NCBI GenBank assembly: GCA_045597845.1
Contig: JAZLKZ010000119.1
Coordinates: forward strand, 1 to 64,000
From: Colimorpha sp045597845
GTDB taxonomy: Bacteria > Bacteroidota > Bacteroidia > Bacteroidales > P3
DNA length: 64,000 nt
Reading direction: 5' to 3'
Shown: positions 18,025 through 29,633 of the stretch, one piece after another
Position numbering within the stretch: position 1 is the first letter of the stretch
Layout of the letters: the number at the start of each line of letters is the position of its first letter
Position numbers and translations under genes: made by a program
The notes under the pieces: model-generated
Told to the model about the DNA's origin: nothing
What the model saw: the letters and a program-made list of their open reading frames with translations, nothing else
Databases searched by the model: none

Positions 18025-18984
18025 ATGCCTGCAAACCAATTTGGGCGATATGTGTGGCTCGTTGACACGCTACGCCATTACAAGCACCTCTCCTATAAGG
18101 AGATCAATGAAAAGTGGCAACAAAGTGGCTTGAGCTATGGCGATGAAGACAAAATCCCGCTCCGTACGTTCCATAATCATTGTAGAGCGATATTGGATAT
18201 CTTCAATATCATCATCGAAATCGACCACGAGGTAAAAGGGTACAAGTATCACATAGTGAACCCTCAGGAATTGGAAGATGATGGTTTTCGTAGTTGGTTG
18301 GTTGATTCCTATGCAACACTTAACCAGATACAAGCTGATAGCAAACTCAAAAACCGTGTGGAGTTTGAAAAAATTCCTTCTGGCAATACCTGGCTCACGT
18401 TGTTTATGCAGGCAATGCGCGAAAACAAAGTAATGGAGATGACCCATCGGGGATTTGGCAAAGACTATGACAACACCTTTGAGATAGAACCTTATTGTCT
18501 CAAGGTGGTCAAGCGACGCTGGTACGTCATTGCCAACAATCCCTATTATGCTCAATTGAACAAGGAACATAAAGGAGAAGAAAACTATTCCCCTCGGCGG
18601 GAGATTCGTGCTTACGGACTGGATAGGATATCAGAGGCGACACTGCTCGACAAAACCTTTAAAATCAAAGAGGGATTCAGTATGAAGAAGTTCTATGAAG
18701 GCTGTACGGGCATCATTCCGAGCGATGACCCAATAGAGCATGTGGTACTGAAAGCCTATTTGAACGCTCCTGATTATCTGCGTACCTTGCCCTTGCACGA
18801 TTCACAGCAAGAAATCTCCTCCAACGATGACTCAACCACGTTTTCTTACGATGTTAAGATAACATACGATTTTATCCAACAAATTATGCAGCAAGGCGAT
18901 CAAGTGGAAGTGCTGGAACCAAAATCACTGCGAGACCACATGCGAAACCTTGCAAAGACCCTGACATCATACTACAAAGACTGA
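18025..18984 (+). CDS. WYL-domain transcriptional regulator
   Basis: 319 residues. An N-terminal winged helix-turn-helix (residues about 5-75, RYVWLVDTLRHYKHLSYKEI) is followed by a WYL domain (residues about 115-215: EIEPYCLKVVKRRWYVIA, then REIRAYGLDRISEATLL) and a WCX-like C-terminus. WYL regulators bind small or nucleic-acid ligands and often control anti-phage operons. The exonuclease gene begins 1 nt after its stop, so this is probably the autoregulator of the block up to 21370. Confidence 0.85.
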   Translation: MPANQFGRYVWLVDTLRHYKHLSYKEINEKWQQSGLSYGDEDKIPLRTFHNHCRAILDIFNIIIEIDHEVKGYKYHIVNPQELEDDGFRSWLVDSYATLNQIQADSKLKNRVEFEKIPSGNTWLTLFMQAMRENKVMEMTHRGFGKDYDNTFEIEPYCLKVVKRRWYVIANNPYYAQLNKEHKGEENYSPRREIRAYGLDRISEATLLDKTFKIKEGFSMKKFYEGCTGIIPSDDPIEHVVLKAYLNAPDYLRTLPLHDSQQEISSNDDSTTFSYDVKITYDFIQQIMQQGDQVEVLEPKSLRDHMRNLAKTLTSYYKD

Positions 18985-18985
18985 C

Positions 18986-19483
18986 ATGAAACATTTGAAC
19001 AATTTTGCGGCAATTGATTTTGAAACAGCCAACTGTGAACGGAGTAGTGTCTGCTCTGTGGGCATAGTAATCGTTCGTGATGGCGAGATGGTGGATTCGT
19101 TCTACTCGCTTATCAAGCCGGAACCAGAATATTACAACTACTGGTGTACGCAAGTACATGGACTAACGGCTGCTGACACTGAAAATGCTCCCATTTTCCC
19201 CGATGTATGGAAGCAAGTTGAACCATTGATTGAAGGTCTGCCCTTGGTGGCACACAACAAAGCCTTCGATGAGAGCTGTCTAAAAGCCGTATTTCAGACC
19301 TATCAGATGGACTACCCCGACTACGAGTTTCATTGCACGCTCCTCAAGTCAAGAGAAGTCTGGCCAGAAGGTCACCACAATCTCGACATCATCGCCGAGC
19401 GTTGCGGATATAACTTAGAAAATCATCATCACGCTCTGGCAGACGCAGAAGCCTGTGCTGCAATAGCAATTAAAATACTTTAA
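18986..19483 (+). CDS. DEDDh 3'-5' exonuclease (DnaQ-like)
   Basis: 165 residues, a bare exonuclease domain. Exo I is FAAIDFETAN (Asp and Glu), Exo II is LVAHNKAFDESCL (Asp), and Exo III is HHHALADAEACAAI (His and Asp), so all five DEDDh residues are present. It matches stand-alone DnaQ-like nucleases that accompany WYL regulators in accessory islands. The likely substrate is single-stranded DNA or RNA. Confidence 0.85.
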   Translation: MKHLNNFAAIDFETANCERSSVCSVGIVIVRDGEMVDSFYSLIKPEPEYYNYWCTQVHGLTAADTENAPIFPDVWKQVEPLIEGLPLVAHNKAFDESCLKAVFQTYQMDYPDYEFHCTLLKSREVWPEGHHNLDIIAERCGYNLENHHHALADAEACAAIAIKIL

Positions 19484-19487
19484 AGAT

Positions 19488-20009
19488 ATGGACAATTTTA
19501 ATAGAGATTTCAGTATTGACGAAATCAGAGAAGCCATTGAAGGAATGACTCCCCAGGAACAATATCACTATTTAGAAGATATAGAAACTGAACTCCAAGA
19601 AATCATTGATGAACTTGAAAGTAATGTCGATGAAATTTCTTCACTAAAAACAGAAATTGAAGATTCCTATGAAAGCCAACTAAAAACAGAAGTTCTCGAA
19701 TACCTAAGGAATGAGAACCTGGAACAATATTTTGATGATAATCAGATTCTTTCACTGACACTTGGTGGAGCTCATTTTACGGTATATTACACCAAATTAG
19801 TAGATGATTATTGGGCAAAGATACATGTAGATCTAAAAGTATCACATAGCCTTGCTAAATATCGAGATTTTGTTGATTCGATATTACCAGATTTCGAAAG
19901 GAATATTTCACTGTTCACAAAGAATGTTGAGCAAGATATGATTGCCCCTGAATTGAAATCTGTTGTTAATCGATTAATCAATGAAAAAAACAGATTTGAG
20001 GGAATATAG
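19488..20009 (+). CDS. Hypothetical acidic coiled-coil protein
   Basis: 173 residues starting 4 nt after the exonuclease gene. Residues 25-80 are an acidic coiled coil (LEDIETELQEIIDELESNV). The C-terminal half has alternating strand and helix with TLGGAHFTVYYTKL. No domain recognised. It is AT-rich like its neighbours and probably belongs to the same operon. Confidence 0.6.
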   Translation: MDNFNRDFSIDEIREAIEGMTPQEQYHYLEDIETELQEIIDELESNVDEISSLKTEIEDSYESQLKTEVLEYLRNENLEQYFDDNQILSLTLGGAHFTVYYTKLVDDYWAKIHVDLKVSHSLAKYRDFVDSILPDFERNISLFTKNVEQDMIAPELKSVVNRLINEKNRFEGI

Positions 20010-20087
20010 TCAATAGTGGGCATACCCAATGACATTCTACTAAACAAATTAAGAATGACTACATTTTTTAATTAATCCAATATTAAT

Positions 20088-20813
20088 ATGGAATATTTAG
20101 AACTCAAAGAAAATTTATTGAAACTGTACGATCAATTTTTTAAAGACATGAAAATTGATCCTCAGACCGGTATTGTAAACGGGTATTCTAAACGTTTTAC
20201 GGGGTATCCTTATATAGGACGAAATTATTGCAATGCTCCAATTAGAATTTTGTTCATACCATTAGATGTCGGTGAAGATGCATGTGCTGATAGAAATACA
20301 TTTCTTACGTTTCAAGATAGACAAGATATTTTCCGAGATGGTATGTTAGATTTCAATTACCATATCGCAGGATTGTACGCAACCGCATTATTCATCTTAA
20401 AAGATACAATGGGATATCAACAAGCATGGGAAATACTTTGTAAAGAGCGAGATTGTTCAAATAAAATATCAATTCGCAGGACTTCGGAATTTCTTCCTCA
20501 AGACTTAATGTCATATGTCGCTTACGAAAACCGCTATCGCTTTGTAACTATAAACAGAAAAGGCGAGCGCAAAGGTAATAAAGATAGAGTATGGCTAAAT
20601 TTAGAGATTGAGCGGCAGATGCTTATGGATGAAATAGAATTGTTTTCGCCTAACATAATTGTATTTCAAGGGAAATACGGCGTTGGTGACTGTAACATCG
20701 ATAAACTAAGGGAGAAGTATAAAGTTATTATAACGGGACATCCTAGCTGTTACCAACATAAAATGAATACAATTCAATACATCTTAGATAATATTGGGTC
20801 GCAAATAGGATAG
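20088..20813 (+). CDS. Hypothetical protein, possible uracil-DNA-glycosylase-like fold
   Basis: 241 residues. The order of elements recalls the UDG superfamily: an early strand IRILFIPLDVGEDA, a central strand in LFSPNIIVFQGKYGVG, and a late strand and loop KVIITGHPSCYQHK in the place of the H-P-S motif of glycosylases. The active-site Asp or Asn motif is not clear, so activity is unproven and this is inference from pattern only. It lies 78 nt after the coiled-coil gene. Confidence 0.45.
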   Translation: MEYLELKENLLKLYDQFFKDMKIDPQTGIVNGYSKRFTGYPYIGRNYCNAPIRILFIPLDVGEDACADRNTFLTFQDRQDIFRDGMLDFNYHIAGLYATALFILKDTMGYQQAWEILCKERDCSNKISIRRTSEFLPQDLMSYVAYENRYRFVTINRKGERKGNKDRVWLNLEIERQMLMDEIELFSPNIIVFQGKYGVGDCNIDKLREKYKVIITGHPSCYQHKMNTIQYILDNIGSQIG

Positions 20814-20848
20814 CAGGTACTTAATATAGAAATGAAATAGTCTTCCCA

Positions 20849-21370
20849 ATGTCCACCATTTTCATCTCGGATGCGGCCCATTATTCTAAGGTTCTCGAAC
20901 TTGCAATGAAGGCAAGTGAGACGCTTTGGATAGGCACTGCCGACATCAAGGACTTGTATGTCTCCAATGGAAAGTCCGAAAAGCCCTTCCTTGGAGTATT
21001 GTCTGAGTTGATTGGCAGTAGCGTGAATGTTCGTCTGATTCATGCGAAAGAACCAGGACAAGCATTCCGGGAAGACTTTGACAAATTCAAGCATCTGGCT
21101 ATTGGGTTGGAAAGAGTTCTCTGTCCTCGTGTCCATTTCAAAATCATTGTAATCGACTGCAAAATGGCATATATCGGTAGTGCAAACCTTACAGGGGCTG
21201 GTATGGGAATGAAGTCACCCAATCGAAGGAATTTTGAAGCAGGTATTCTTACCGATGAACTAGAACTTGTGGAAGCGGCAATGGAAGAGTTTGACAAAGT
21301 CTGGCGTGGAGAAATGTGCAAGAAATGTCAACGTAAACAATATTGCGGTGATCCTATTGTTTGCAAATAA
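20849..21370 (+). CDS. Phospholipase D-like nuclease with C-terminal Cys cluster
   Basis: 173 residues with one HKD motif, HFKIIVIDCKMAYIGSANLTGAG (H-x-K-x4-D-x6-G-S-x-N), near residues 103-125. Single-motif PLD proteins act as dimers, often as nucleases. The last 20 residues contain C-x2-C-x5-C-x5-C, which may bind zinc. It closes the block that begins with the WYL regulator and is followed by a strong terminator. Confidence 0.8.
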   Translation: MSTIFISDAAHYSKVLELAMKASETLWIGTADIKDLYVSNGKSEKPFLGVLSELIGSSVNVRLIHAKEPGQAFREDFDKFKHLAIGLERVLCPRVHFKIIVIDCKMAYIGSANLTGAGMGMKSPNRRNFEAGILTDELELVEAAMEEFDKVWRGEMCKKCQRKQYCGDPIVCK

Positions 21371-21401
21371 TAATAATCGATAGGGGATAATGGATTTGTT
21401 T

Positions 21402-21436
21402 AAGGGTGTGCATTGGCACACCCTTTTCTTTTTTTA
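21402..21436 (+). terminator. Intrinsic terminator after the WYL-PLD block
   Basis: AAGGGTGTGC at 21402-21411 pairs with GCACACCCTT at 21416-21425 around ATTG, followed by a T-rich run to 21436. It serves the plus strand and may also stop btuG transcription from the other side. Confidence 0.85.
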
Positions 21437-21439
21437 GTT

Positions 21440-21448
21440 GGGGGGGGG
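21440..21448. repeat. G9 homopolymer between convergent genes
   Basis: Nine consecutive G lie between the terminator and the btuG stop codon (21461-21463). Such tracts slip during replication, but this one is outside coding sequence. Confidence 0.7.
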
Positions 21449-21460
21449 CTTGCTCAGCCG

Positions 21461-22507
21461 CTATTTTACAAACACTATCTTCGACGGCCCTGTCGTTGTT
21501 TCGCTTTTCCAGAGGAGCTTTCCTGTGGGGGTGATACATGCCACGTCGCCGTTGCTCATATAGTCGAGGGCGTCGGTGATGAGGATGTTGCCTGTTGTGG
21601 GATTGACCTTGATGCCATAGGGGGAGGTCAGCTTCGCCTCGGCGAGGCTGATGGGGGTGGTCTCCATCGTGCTGAGGTTGGTGCATTGCAGCTGGGTCTC
21701 TCCCGTGGTCCAGTTTTGGTAATAGCTATAGCATTTGTTTTGGTAGAGGTCGCATCCCGTAGCCTTCACTCCGAGCGATTGCGTCGTCTCGGTGCTGAGG
21801 TCAAGCGTCATCAGGGTGTTCTCCCAATCGCTTCCTTGGCAGGTGAGCAGCAGGTGGTTGTCGTCTATCACTCCTAAGATGGTGGGGTTGGTGCCTACCT
21901 CGATTTTCTTCTCTTCACGGAATGTGGCAAGATCGACTACCGACAGGGTGTTGTCATATACCGCGTTTCCGCCTTGGTATTCCCAGCTGTTGGCTACGTA
22001 GAGCTTGCCGTTCAGCAGGCAGAGCGTTTCGGGTTGCATGCCGCTCAAGGCGCATGCCCCCTCGTTGAGCGTGAGCGTGGCCGTGTCTATTCGGACCACC
22101 GTTTTGTCGTAGCAGGTTACATACACTTTGCCTTCGTGGCCGAGCAGGTAGCGCGGTCCCCGCTGCCCCATGCCGATTTGCTTGATCGATCTTCCCGTCT
22201 TGGGATCGACCACCTCGATTGTGTTCGAGTTCCACACCGTGACGTAGAGTTTGCCGCCGTATTGCATGAGGTCTTGCGCCACGTCGCCAAGTCCGCGCCC
22301 GTTTTGGGCGGCGAACACGCCGTTGCTGATCTCCCCCGTCTGGCTGTTGAGCTTGCTCAGCTCCGCGTCGTTGTTGCCCCATCCTCCTTCGTTCAGGATC
22401 CAGGTGTCGAAGGTGCTTGCGTCGCTGATGGGTTGAATGGGTTCGTCCTCTTTCTGACAAGCATTGAATAATGCGATGGCAAAGATTGCGATAATGAATT
22501 TTTTCAT
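21461..22507 (-). CDS. btuG: BtuG-like surface lipoprotein, beta-propeller cobalamin binder
   Basis: 348 residues. The lipoprotein signal peptide MKKFIIAIFAIALFNAC is followed by QKEDE, a Bacteroidota surface-export signal. The mature part is a YncE/YVTN-type seven-bladed propeller (for example GGKLYVTVWNSNTIEVVD, NGKLYVANSWEYQGGNAVYDNTL), as in the DUF5074 group. In Bacteroides a protein of this type, BtuG, sits on the BtuB receptor and captures vitamin B12 with very high affinity. The gene is directly downstream of btuB and of a cobalamin riboswitch, which is the reason for the name; sequence alone would give only 'YncE-like'. Confidence 0.75.
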   Translation of the reverse strand: MKKFIIAIFAIALFNACQKEDEPIQPISDASTFDTWILNEGGWGNNDAELSKLNSQTGEISNGVFAAQNGRGLGDVAQDLMQYGGKLYVTVWNSNTIEVVDPKTGRSIKQIGMGQRGPRYLLGHEGKVYVTCYDKTVVRIDTATLTLNEGACALSGMQPETLCLLNGKLYVANSWEYQGGNAVYDNTLSVVDLATFREEKKIEVGTNPTILGVIDDNHLLLTCQGSDWENTLMTLDLSTETTQSLGVKATGCDLYQNKCYSYYQNWTTGETQLQCTNLSTMETTPISLAEAKLTSPYGIKVNPTTGNILITDALDYMSNGDVACITPTGKLLWKSETTTGPSKIVFVK

Positions 22508-22620
22508 AAAAATAAGATTTAAAGATTAGAAGATTAGAAGATTATCAGATTTGAAGATTTGGAGAGTGACTTTGACCTTGACTTTGACCTTGACCTTGAC
22601 TAATTCTCAATTCTCAATTC
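22508..22620. repeat. Short-period repeats between btuB and btuG
   Basis: The gap consists mostly of short imperfect repeats: AGATTAGA units, then a run of GACTTTGACCTTGAC units at about 22566-22600, then AATTCTCA units. Related GGTCAAGGTCAAGG sequence occurs inside btuB near 23415-23440 in the opposite orientation. Confidence 0.7.
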
Positions 22621-24792
22621 TCACAGCTTCCAGCTGACGGTCAGCCTGAAGTTTCTGCCCATCATGGGGTAGTTTTTCACGATTTCGTATTGTACGTCAA
22701 GGAGGTTGAGCAGTTGCGCCCTGAGTCTTAGCTCGCCCTGTTTTAGGTCGAAGGTATGTGATAGAACGATGCCCTGGTCGATGTATGCGGGGAGTGCGTT
22801 TTGGGGGCTGTTTTGGTTGCCGCTGTAGCGCTTGCCCACGAATGTGGCGTTGTAGCCAAAATCCAAGTAGGGGTTGGAGACATAGAGCGACAGGGACCCG
22901 GAATGCCGTGGGGTGTAGGCGATTTGGTGCCCGTAGGTCTTGGATTCGGGGTCGCTCTTGTCGGTCGCATGCTGGTAGCTGTAGGTTCCGGTCAGTGTGG
23001 TCTCCCATCTTCCACAGGTGAATTGGAGGTCGGCTTTGGTGTCGAGTCCCAAGATGGATACGTTGCCGAGGTTCATCATTGTCCAGAGGAACATGCTGCG
23101 GGTGGGTATGGCTATGATTTTGTCGCTTACGCGGTTGTAGTACGCATCGGCGGTCAGCAAGGCATTCACGCCACCGAGGTTCCACAGACTGTCCCGATAG
23201 GCGTTGTAGGTCAGTCCGATGTTGTGTTGCAGGGCTTTCTCGGGACGCAGCTGGTCGTGGTATTCGGAAAAATAGAGCTCGCTGAAGTTGGGAATGCGGT
23301 AGTTTTCCTTGAAGAAATAGCGTAGCCGTAGCGTGTGGCTGTTGAGCAGGAGGGTGTCGTTGCGCTGAAAAGCCAAGAGGTTGATCCCGAAATAGGGGGC
23401 CCCCTTTATCCAATGGTTAAGGTCATGGTCAAGGTCAAGGTTTTGACGCTCTCGGGTGTTGTTCAGGAGGAGGTTCCCGCTTAGCGTCAAGCGGTTCCAT
23501 TGTGCGTTGGCTGCCAAGACATGGAGCGTGGTCCAGCGCGTTACCTCGTTGTTGTCGGTTTTGTTGCTGTGCAGGGCGTTCAGCGCTCCATCGTTGGCAA
23601 GGCTGAAACGGAGGTGTTTGGAGGCGTGGAACAGCAATGTCCCGGAAAGATAGCCTTCTTGTTGGTTGTAGCTGTTGTAGAGGTGGCTGAGGGTGTCGGT
23701 GTAGGTGTCGGCGGATTGCTGGTATTTCCCCACGGCGCTCAATTCCCATTTCTCGCTTTTCGACTTCCAGCCGTATTTTGTCTGCACGAAAAGGAGGTCT
23801 GCGGTGGAGGATTCGGACGCTTTCTGGGTGTAGAAAATCACGGGTCCTGGCAGGTTGAGGTCGGATTTCATCCAATGTATTTTCGCCGAGAGATGCTGTC
23901 GGGAGTTGATGGTGTAGAAAAGATTGAGGTCGGAGGTCAGCATTCGGGTCTCGGAGTGCTCTCGGCGAGCCTGACTGCTGCTGCCGTTTTGGCTGTTGGT
24001 GTAGTGGATGGTGAAGGGGTAGTCGCCTTTTGACTGAAGGTAGTTGGCGAAGAGGGTCAAGGTGAGTTTGTCGCTGAGCTTGCGTTCGAGTTGCAGGTGG
24101 GGCGAGAGGAGTCCGAACGAGCCGCAATCGATTCCTAAGGAGAGGTTGGTCTTTTCGGCAAACAGGAACTGCGGGGCGCGGGTCTCCATGTTCACTACGT
24201 TGCCGGCGGCGAAACTCCGAGCCGTTTGTAGGAGGTTGTCTTGTTGTCCGTTGGAGAAACTGATGTAGGCACTTTCGCCTGTGGTATAGCGGCTCAGGTC
24301 TATCTGACCGTTTTGGGCGTCGCTCACCGCCACACCGTCTATGGTCAGTGTGGAGAACTGGCTGCCCAGGCCTCGGGCAGAGACGGTCTTCACGCCTCCC
24401 ACACCGCCGTAGTCCTTCAGCGTTACTCCGGCAATGTGCTTGAGTACGTCGCTCACTTGCAGGGCTCCCAACTGATCGATCTTTTCCGCGGAGACCACTT
24501 GTGTCGGGGTGATGGACCGCTGCTCGGAAGGCGCCTTGTTCTCCGAAATCCTTACCTCCTCCAAAGTGGTGCGTTTGAGGGTGTCGGTCTGCTGAGCCCA
24601 AGTGGAACAGTTGCACAAAAGAAAGAGGATGGTGAATAGTGACTTGTGACTTGTGACCAGTGATCTGTGATCAGTGATCAAATCCTTCTTAACTCTTAAC
24701 TCATAACTCTTAACAGACTCCAAATTTCCAAATCTTCTTCTGAAAATCTGGAAGTCTGAAAACCTGTTATATGTAAATAGCTTATTCTTCAT
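22621..24792 (-). CDS. btuB: TonB-dependent cobalamin receptor BtuB
   Basis: 723 residues from the ATG at 24792, which has a strong GAGGAAAGGA upstream; an ATG at 24819 lies further up in frame. The plug domain shows VVSAEKIDQLGALQVSDVL, the GVKTVSARGLGSQFSTLTIDG segment and GNVVNMETRAP. The C-terminal beta-barrel ends in Leu after FRLTVSW. The receptor moves B12 across the outer membrane using TonB energy. The signal peptide core (SLFTILFLLCNCSTWAQ) is preceded by about 48 residues that are mostly translated short repeats, including SYELRVKKDLITDHRSLVTSHK, so the N-region is unusually long. Control by the riboswitch at 24831 and the btuG gene behind it support the substrate. Confidence 0.85.
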   Translation of the reverse strand: MKNKLFTYNRFSDFQIFRRRFGNLESVKSYELRVKKDLITDHRSLVTSHKSLFTILFLLCNCSTWAQQTDTLKRTTLEEVRISENKAPSEQRSITPTQVVSAEKIDQLGALQVSDVLKHIAGVTLKDYGGVGGVKTVSARGLGSQFSTLTIDGVAVSDAQNGQIDLSRYTTGESAYISFSNGQQDNLLQTARSFAAGNVVNMETRAPQFLFAEKTNLSLGIDCGSFGLLSPHLQLERKLSDKLTLTLFANYLQSKGDYPFTIHYTNSQNGSSSQARREHSETRMLTSDLNLFYTINSRQHLSAKIHWMKSDLNLPGPVIFYTQKASESSTADLLFVQTKYGWKSKSEKWELSAVGKYQQSADTYTDTLSHLYNSYNQQEGYLSGTLLFHASKHLRFSLANDGALNALHSNKTDNNEVTRWTTLHVLAANAQWNRLTLSGNLLLNNTRERQNLDLDHDLNHWIKGAPYFGINLLAFQRNDTLLLNSHTLRLRYFFKENYRIPNFSELYFSEYHDQLRPEKALQHNIGLTYNAYRDSLWNLGGVNALLTADAYYNRVSDKIIAIPTRSMFLWTMMNLGNVSILGLDTKADLQFTCGRWETTLTGTYSYQHATDKSDPESKTYGHQIAYTPRHSGSLSLYVSNPYLDFGYNATFVGKRYSGNQNSPQNALPAYIDQGIVLSHTFDLKQGELRLRAQLLNLLDVQYEIVKNYPMMGRNFRLTVSWKL

Positions 24793-24830
24793 GATGTCCT
24801 TTCCTCGAGAACGATTCATTGTAAAGAATT

Positions 24831-24992
24831 GGCAGGTCTTCTGACTTGCTCATCTCCTTTCCGCCTTCCCGTACGACTGTGGCGCCGTATAGTGGCCTGA
24901 AGAAAAGGATGCTTTGCAGCGTTTGAGCTTACAGCAGCGGGACTGTTGCCGAATCGCACGGCATTCCCTCTTAGCACCTTTCGGTGACCGAA
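24831..24992 (-). promoter_or_regulatory. Cobalamin (AdoCbl) riboswitch
   Basis: On the minus strand the leader starts with CACCGAAAGGTGCTAAGAGGGAA, continues with GCCGTGCGATTCGGCAACAGTCCCGC and CTGCTGTAA, and ends with the B12 box AGTCAGAAGACCTGCC. These are the conserved blocks of the cobalamin riboswitch in correct order. It ends shortly before the btuB start and should repress translation or transcription of btuB-btuG when B12 is plentiful. Confidence 0.95.
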
Positions 24993-25000
24993 TTCATTTG

Positions 25001-25008
25001 CAAAAGTA
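25001..25008 (-). promoter_or_regulatory. -7 box of the btuB riboswitch transcript
   Basis: TACTTTTG on the minus strand, followed by CAAATG, immediately before the riboswitch. Transcription would start near 24995. Confidence 0.65.
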
Positions 25009-25107
25009 CGAAAAAAATGTGAATGGTGAACGGTCTTTTTCTGTTGATTTGTTGATTTGTTGATTTGCCGATTTGATAATTAGTTGATTTCAATTGTCAA
25101 AAAAACG

Positions 25108-25115
25108 TATTTTTG
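25108..25115 (+). promoter_or_regulatory. -7 box of the GNAT-grpB pair
   Basis: TATTTTTG lies 22 nt before ATG 25138. It falls inside the longer open frame that starts at 25084, which rules that upstream start out. Confidence 0.6.
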
Positions 25116-25137
25116 CAAAAGCAAAAACTGTTTTTTT

Positions 25138-25689
25138 ATGACAATTCATCCTATTTGTTGTCCCATTTCTTGTTCCGCTATCAAGTCCGACATACTCTAT
25201 CTTTCTGCTTTTCCCAAGATTGAACGTCATTCTTTGAGAGAGTTGCATGCTGCCGCCCGAAAGGGTAGGGCTGAGTATCTTGCATTTTATGATGGAAGAA
25301 AGTTCGTCGGATTGACCTATTTGATTGTCCGAGACGGTGTTGCCTTGCTGCTCTATTTTGCTGTCAATCCAAAAATGCGCAATATGGGTTATGGCTCTTC
25401 GATCCTGCAATCCCTGAAAGAACGCTATTCTGGGAAGGATTTGGTGATTTTGATAGAAAGCATCTATGATGCCTGCGACAACAAGGAGATGCGTGTCCGC
25501 CGAATGAACTTCTACCTTCGCAATGGTTTGCGCGACACCGGACTGATCCATTCCACCATCGACGGTGCCGCCAACTATATTCTTCTCAACACGGAGACTC
25601 ATTTCCGTATCGAGTCCTACAAGGCTCTCTTCCAGGATTATCCATTCCCGACATACCTTTCAGAAGTCTCTTCCGCCCCCAATGTCTAA
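25138..25689 (+). CDS. GNAT family N-acetyltransferase
   Basis: 183 residues from the ATG after the promoter box. The GNAT core is visible as LTYLIVRDGVALLLYFAVNPKMRNMGYGSSIL, where R/N-MGYGS is the acetyl-CoA pyrophosphate loop (motif A). The substrate is unknown. It overlaps the next gene by 8 nt, so the two are translationally coupled. Confidence 0.8.
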   Translation: MTIHPICCPISCSAIKSDILYLSAFPKIERHSLRELHAAARKGRAEYLAFYDGRKFVGLTYLIVRDGVALLLYFAVNPKMRNMGYGSSILQSLKERYSGKDLVILIESIYDACDNKEMRVRRMNFYLRNGLRDTGLIHSTIDGAANYILLNTETHFRIESYKALFQDYPFPTYLSEVSSAPNV

Positions 25690-26245
25690 GAAACTTTCCG
25701 ATATGTCTTTGGAGGAGCTTTGGCAACTCTTTCCCATTTTCTTGACGGAGCATCGCTCTTGTTGGAAAGTGTGGTATGTAGAGGAATCGGCATTGTTGCT
25801 GCATTCCATCCCGCAAATCCAGCGTATCAGCCATATCGGCAGTACTGCCGTTCCGACCCTTTGGGCGAAACCTATTATCGACATCTTGCTGGAAGTGCCG
25901 CAATCGTCTGACCTTGACGCTGTTCAAAAGCAGATTGAGGGGTGCGGATATCTCTGTATGAGCCACGACTGTAATCGCCGCTCGTTCAACAAGGGCTACA
26001 CCGAGAAGGGTTTTGCAGAACGGGTTTTCCATTTGCATCTGCGCCATCTGGGTGACCATGATGAACTCTATTTCCGTGACTATCTGTTACAACATGCCGA
26101 TGTCGCCAAGGAATATGAAACGCTCAAACTTCAGCTTTGGAAAAAGTTTGAGTACGACCGTGACGGCTACACAGCTGCCAAGTCCGATTTCATCGAGACC
26201 TATACCGCCAAAGCAAAGGAGGAATACAAGAATAGGTATGAATGA
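25682..26245 (+). CDS. GrpB/UPF0157 family nucleotidyltransferase-like protein
   Basis: 187 residues from ATG 25682. The family signature is clear: ISHIGSTAVPTLWAKPIIDILLEV, which is the G-S-x-A-V-P and D-I-x-L-x-V nucleotidyltransferase-like core, and VFHLHLRHLGDHDELYFRDYL further on. The family is often fused or linked to acyltransferases, as here with the overlapping GNAT gene. The reaction is not established. Confidence 0.85.
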   Translation: MSKKLSDMSLEELWQLFPIFLTEHRSCWKVWYVEESALLLHSIPQIQRISHIGSTAVPTLWAKPIIDILLEVPQSSDLDAVQKQIEGCGYLCMSHDCNRRSFNKGYTEKGFAERVFHLHLRHLGDHDELYFRDYLLQHADVAKEYETLKLQLWKKFEYDRDGYTAAKSDFIETYTAKAKEEYKNRYE

Positions 26246-26280
26246 AAAAGGATGTCATTTCCGTGACATCCTTTTGCTTT
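26246..26280 (+). terminator. Intrinsic terminator between grpB-like gene and secA
   Basis: AAAAGGATGTCA (26246-26257) pairs perfectly with TGACATCCTTTT (26264-26275) around TTTCCG, with T-rich flanks on the plus strand and A-rich sequence on the other side. It probably terminates both convergent genes. Confidence 0.85.
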
Positions 26281-26300
26281 TGTAGTAGAACTAATAATTA

Positions 26301-29597
<3,297 letters not shown>

Positions 29598-29633
29598 ATT
29601 AGAAATACTTTATTAATTAACACTACATTATCA

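Noticed and set aside
22697..24616. Long frames opposite or inside btuB on both strands
   Set aside because: Pro/Arg/His-rich translations without domains, produced by the GC-rich codon use of btuB.
25084..25137. Upstream start for the GNAT gene
   Set aside because: A -7 promoter box at 25108-25115 lies within this stretch, so it cannot be translated from that promoter.
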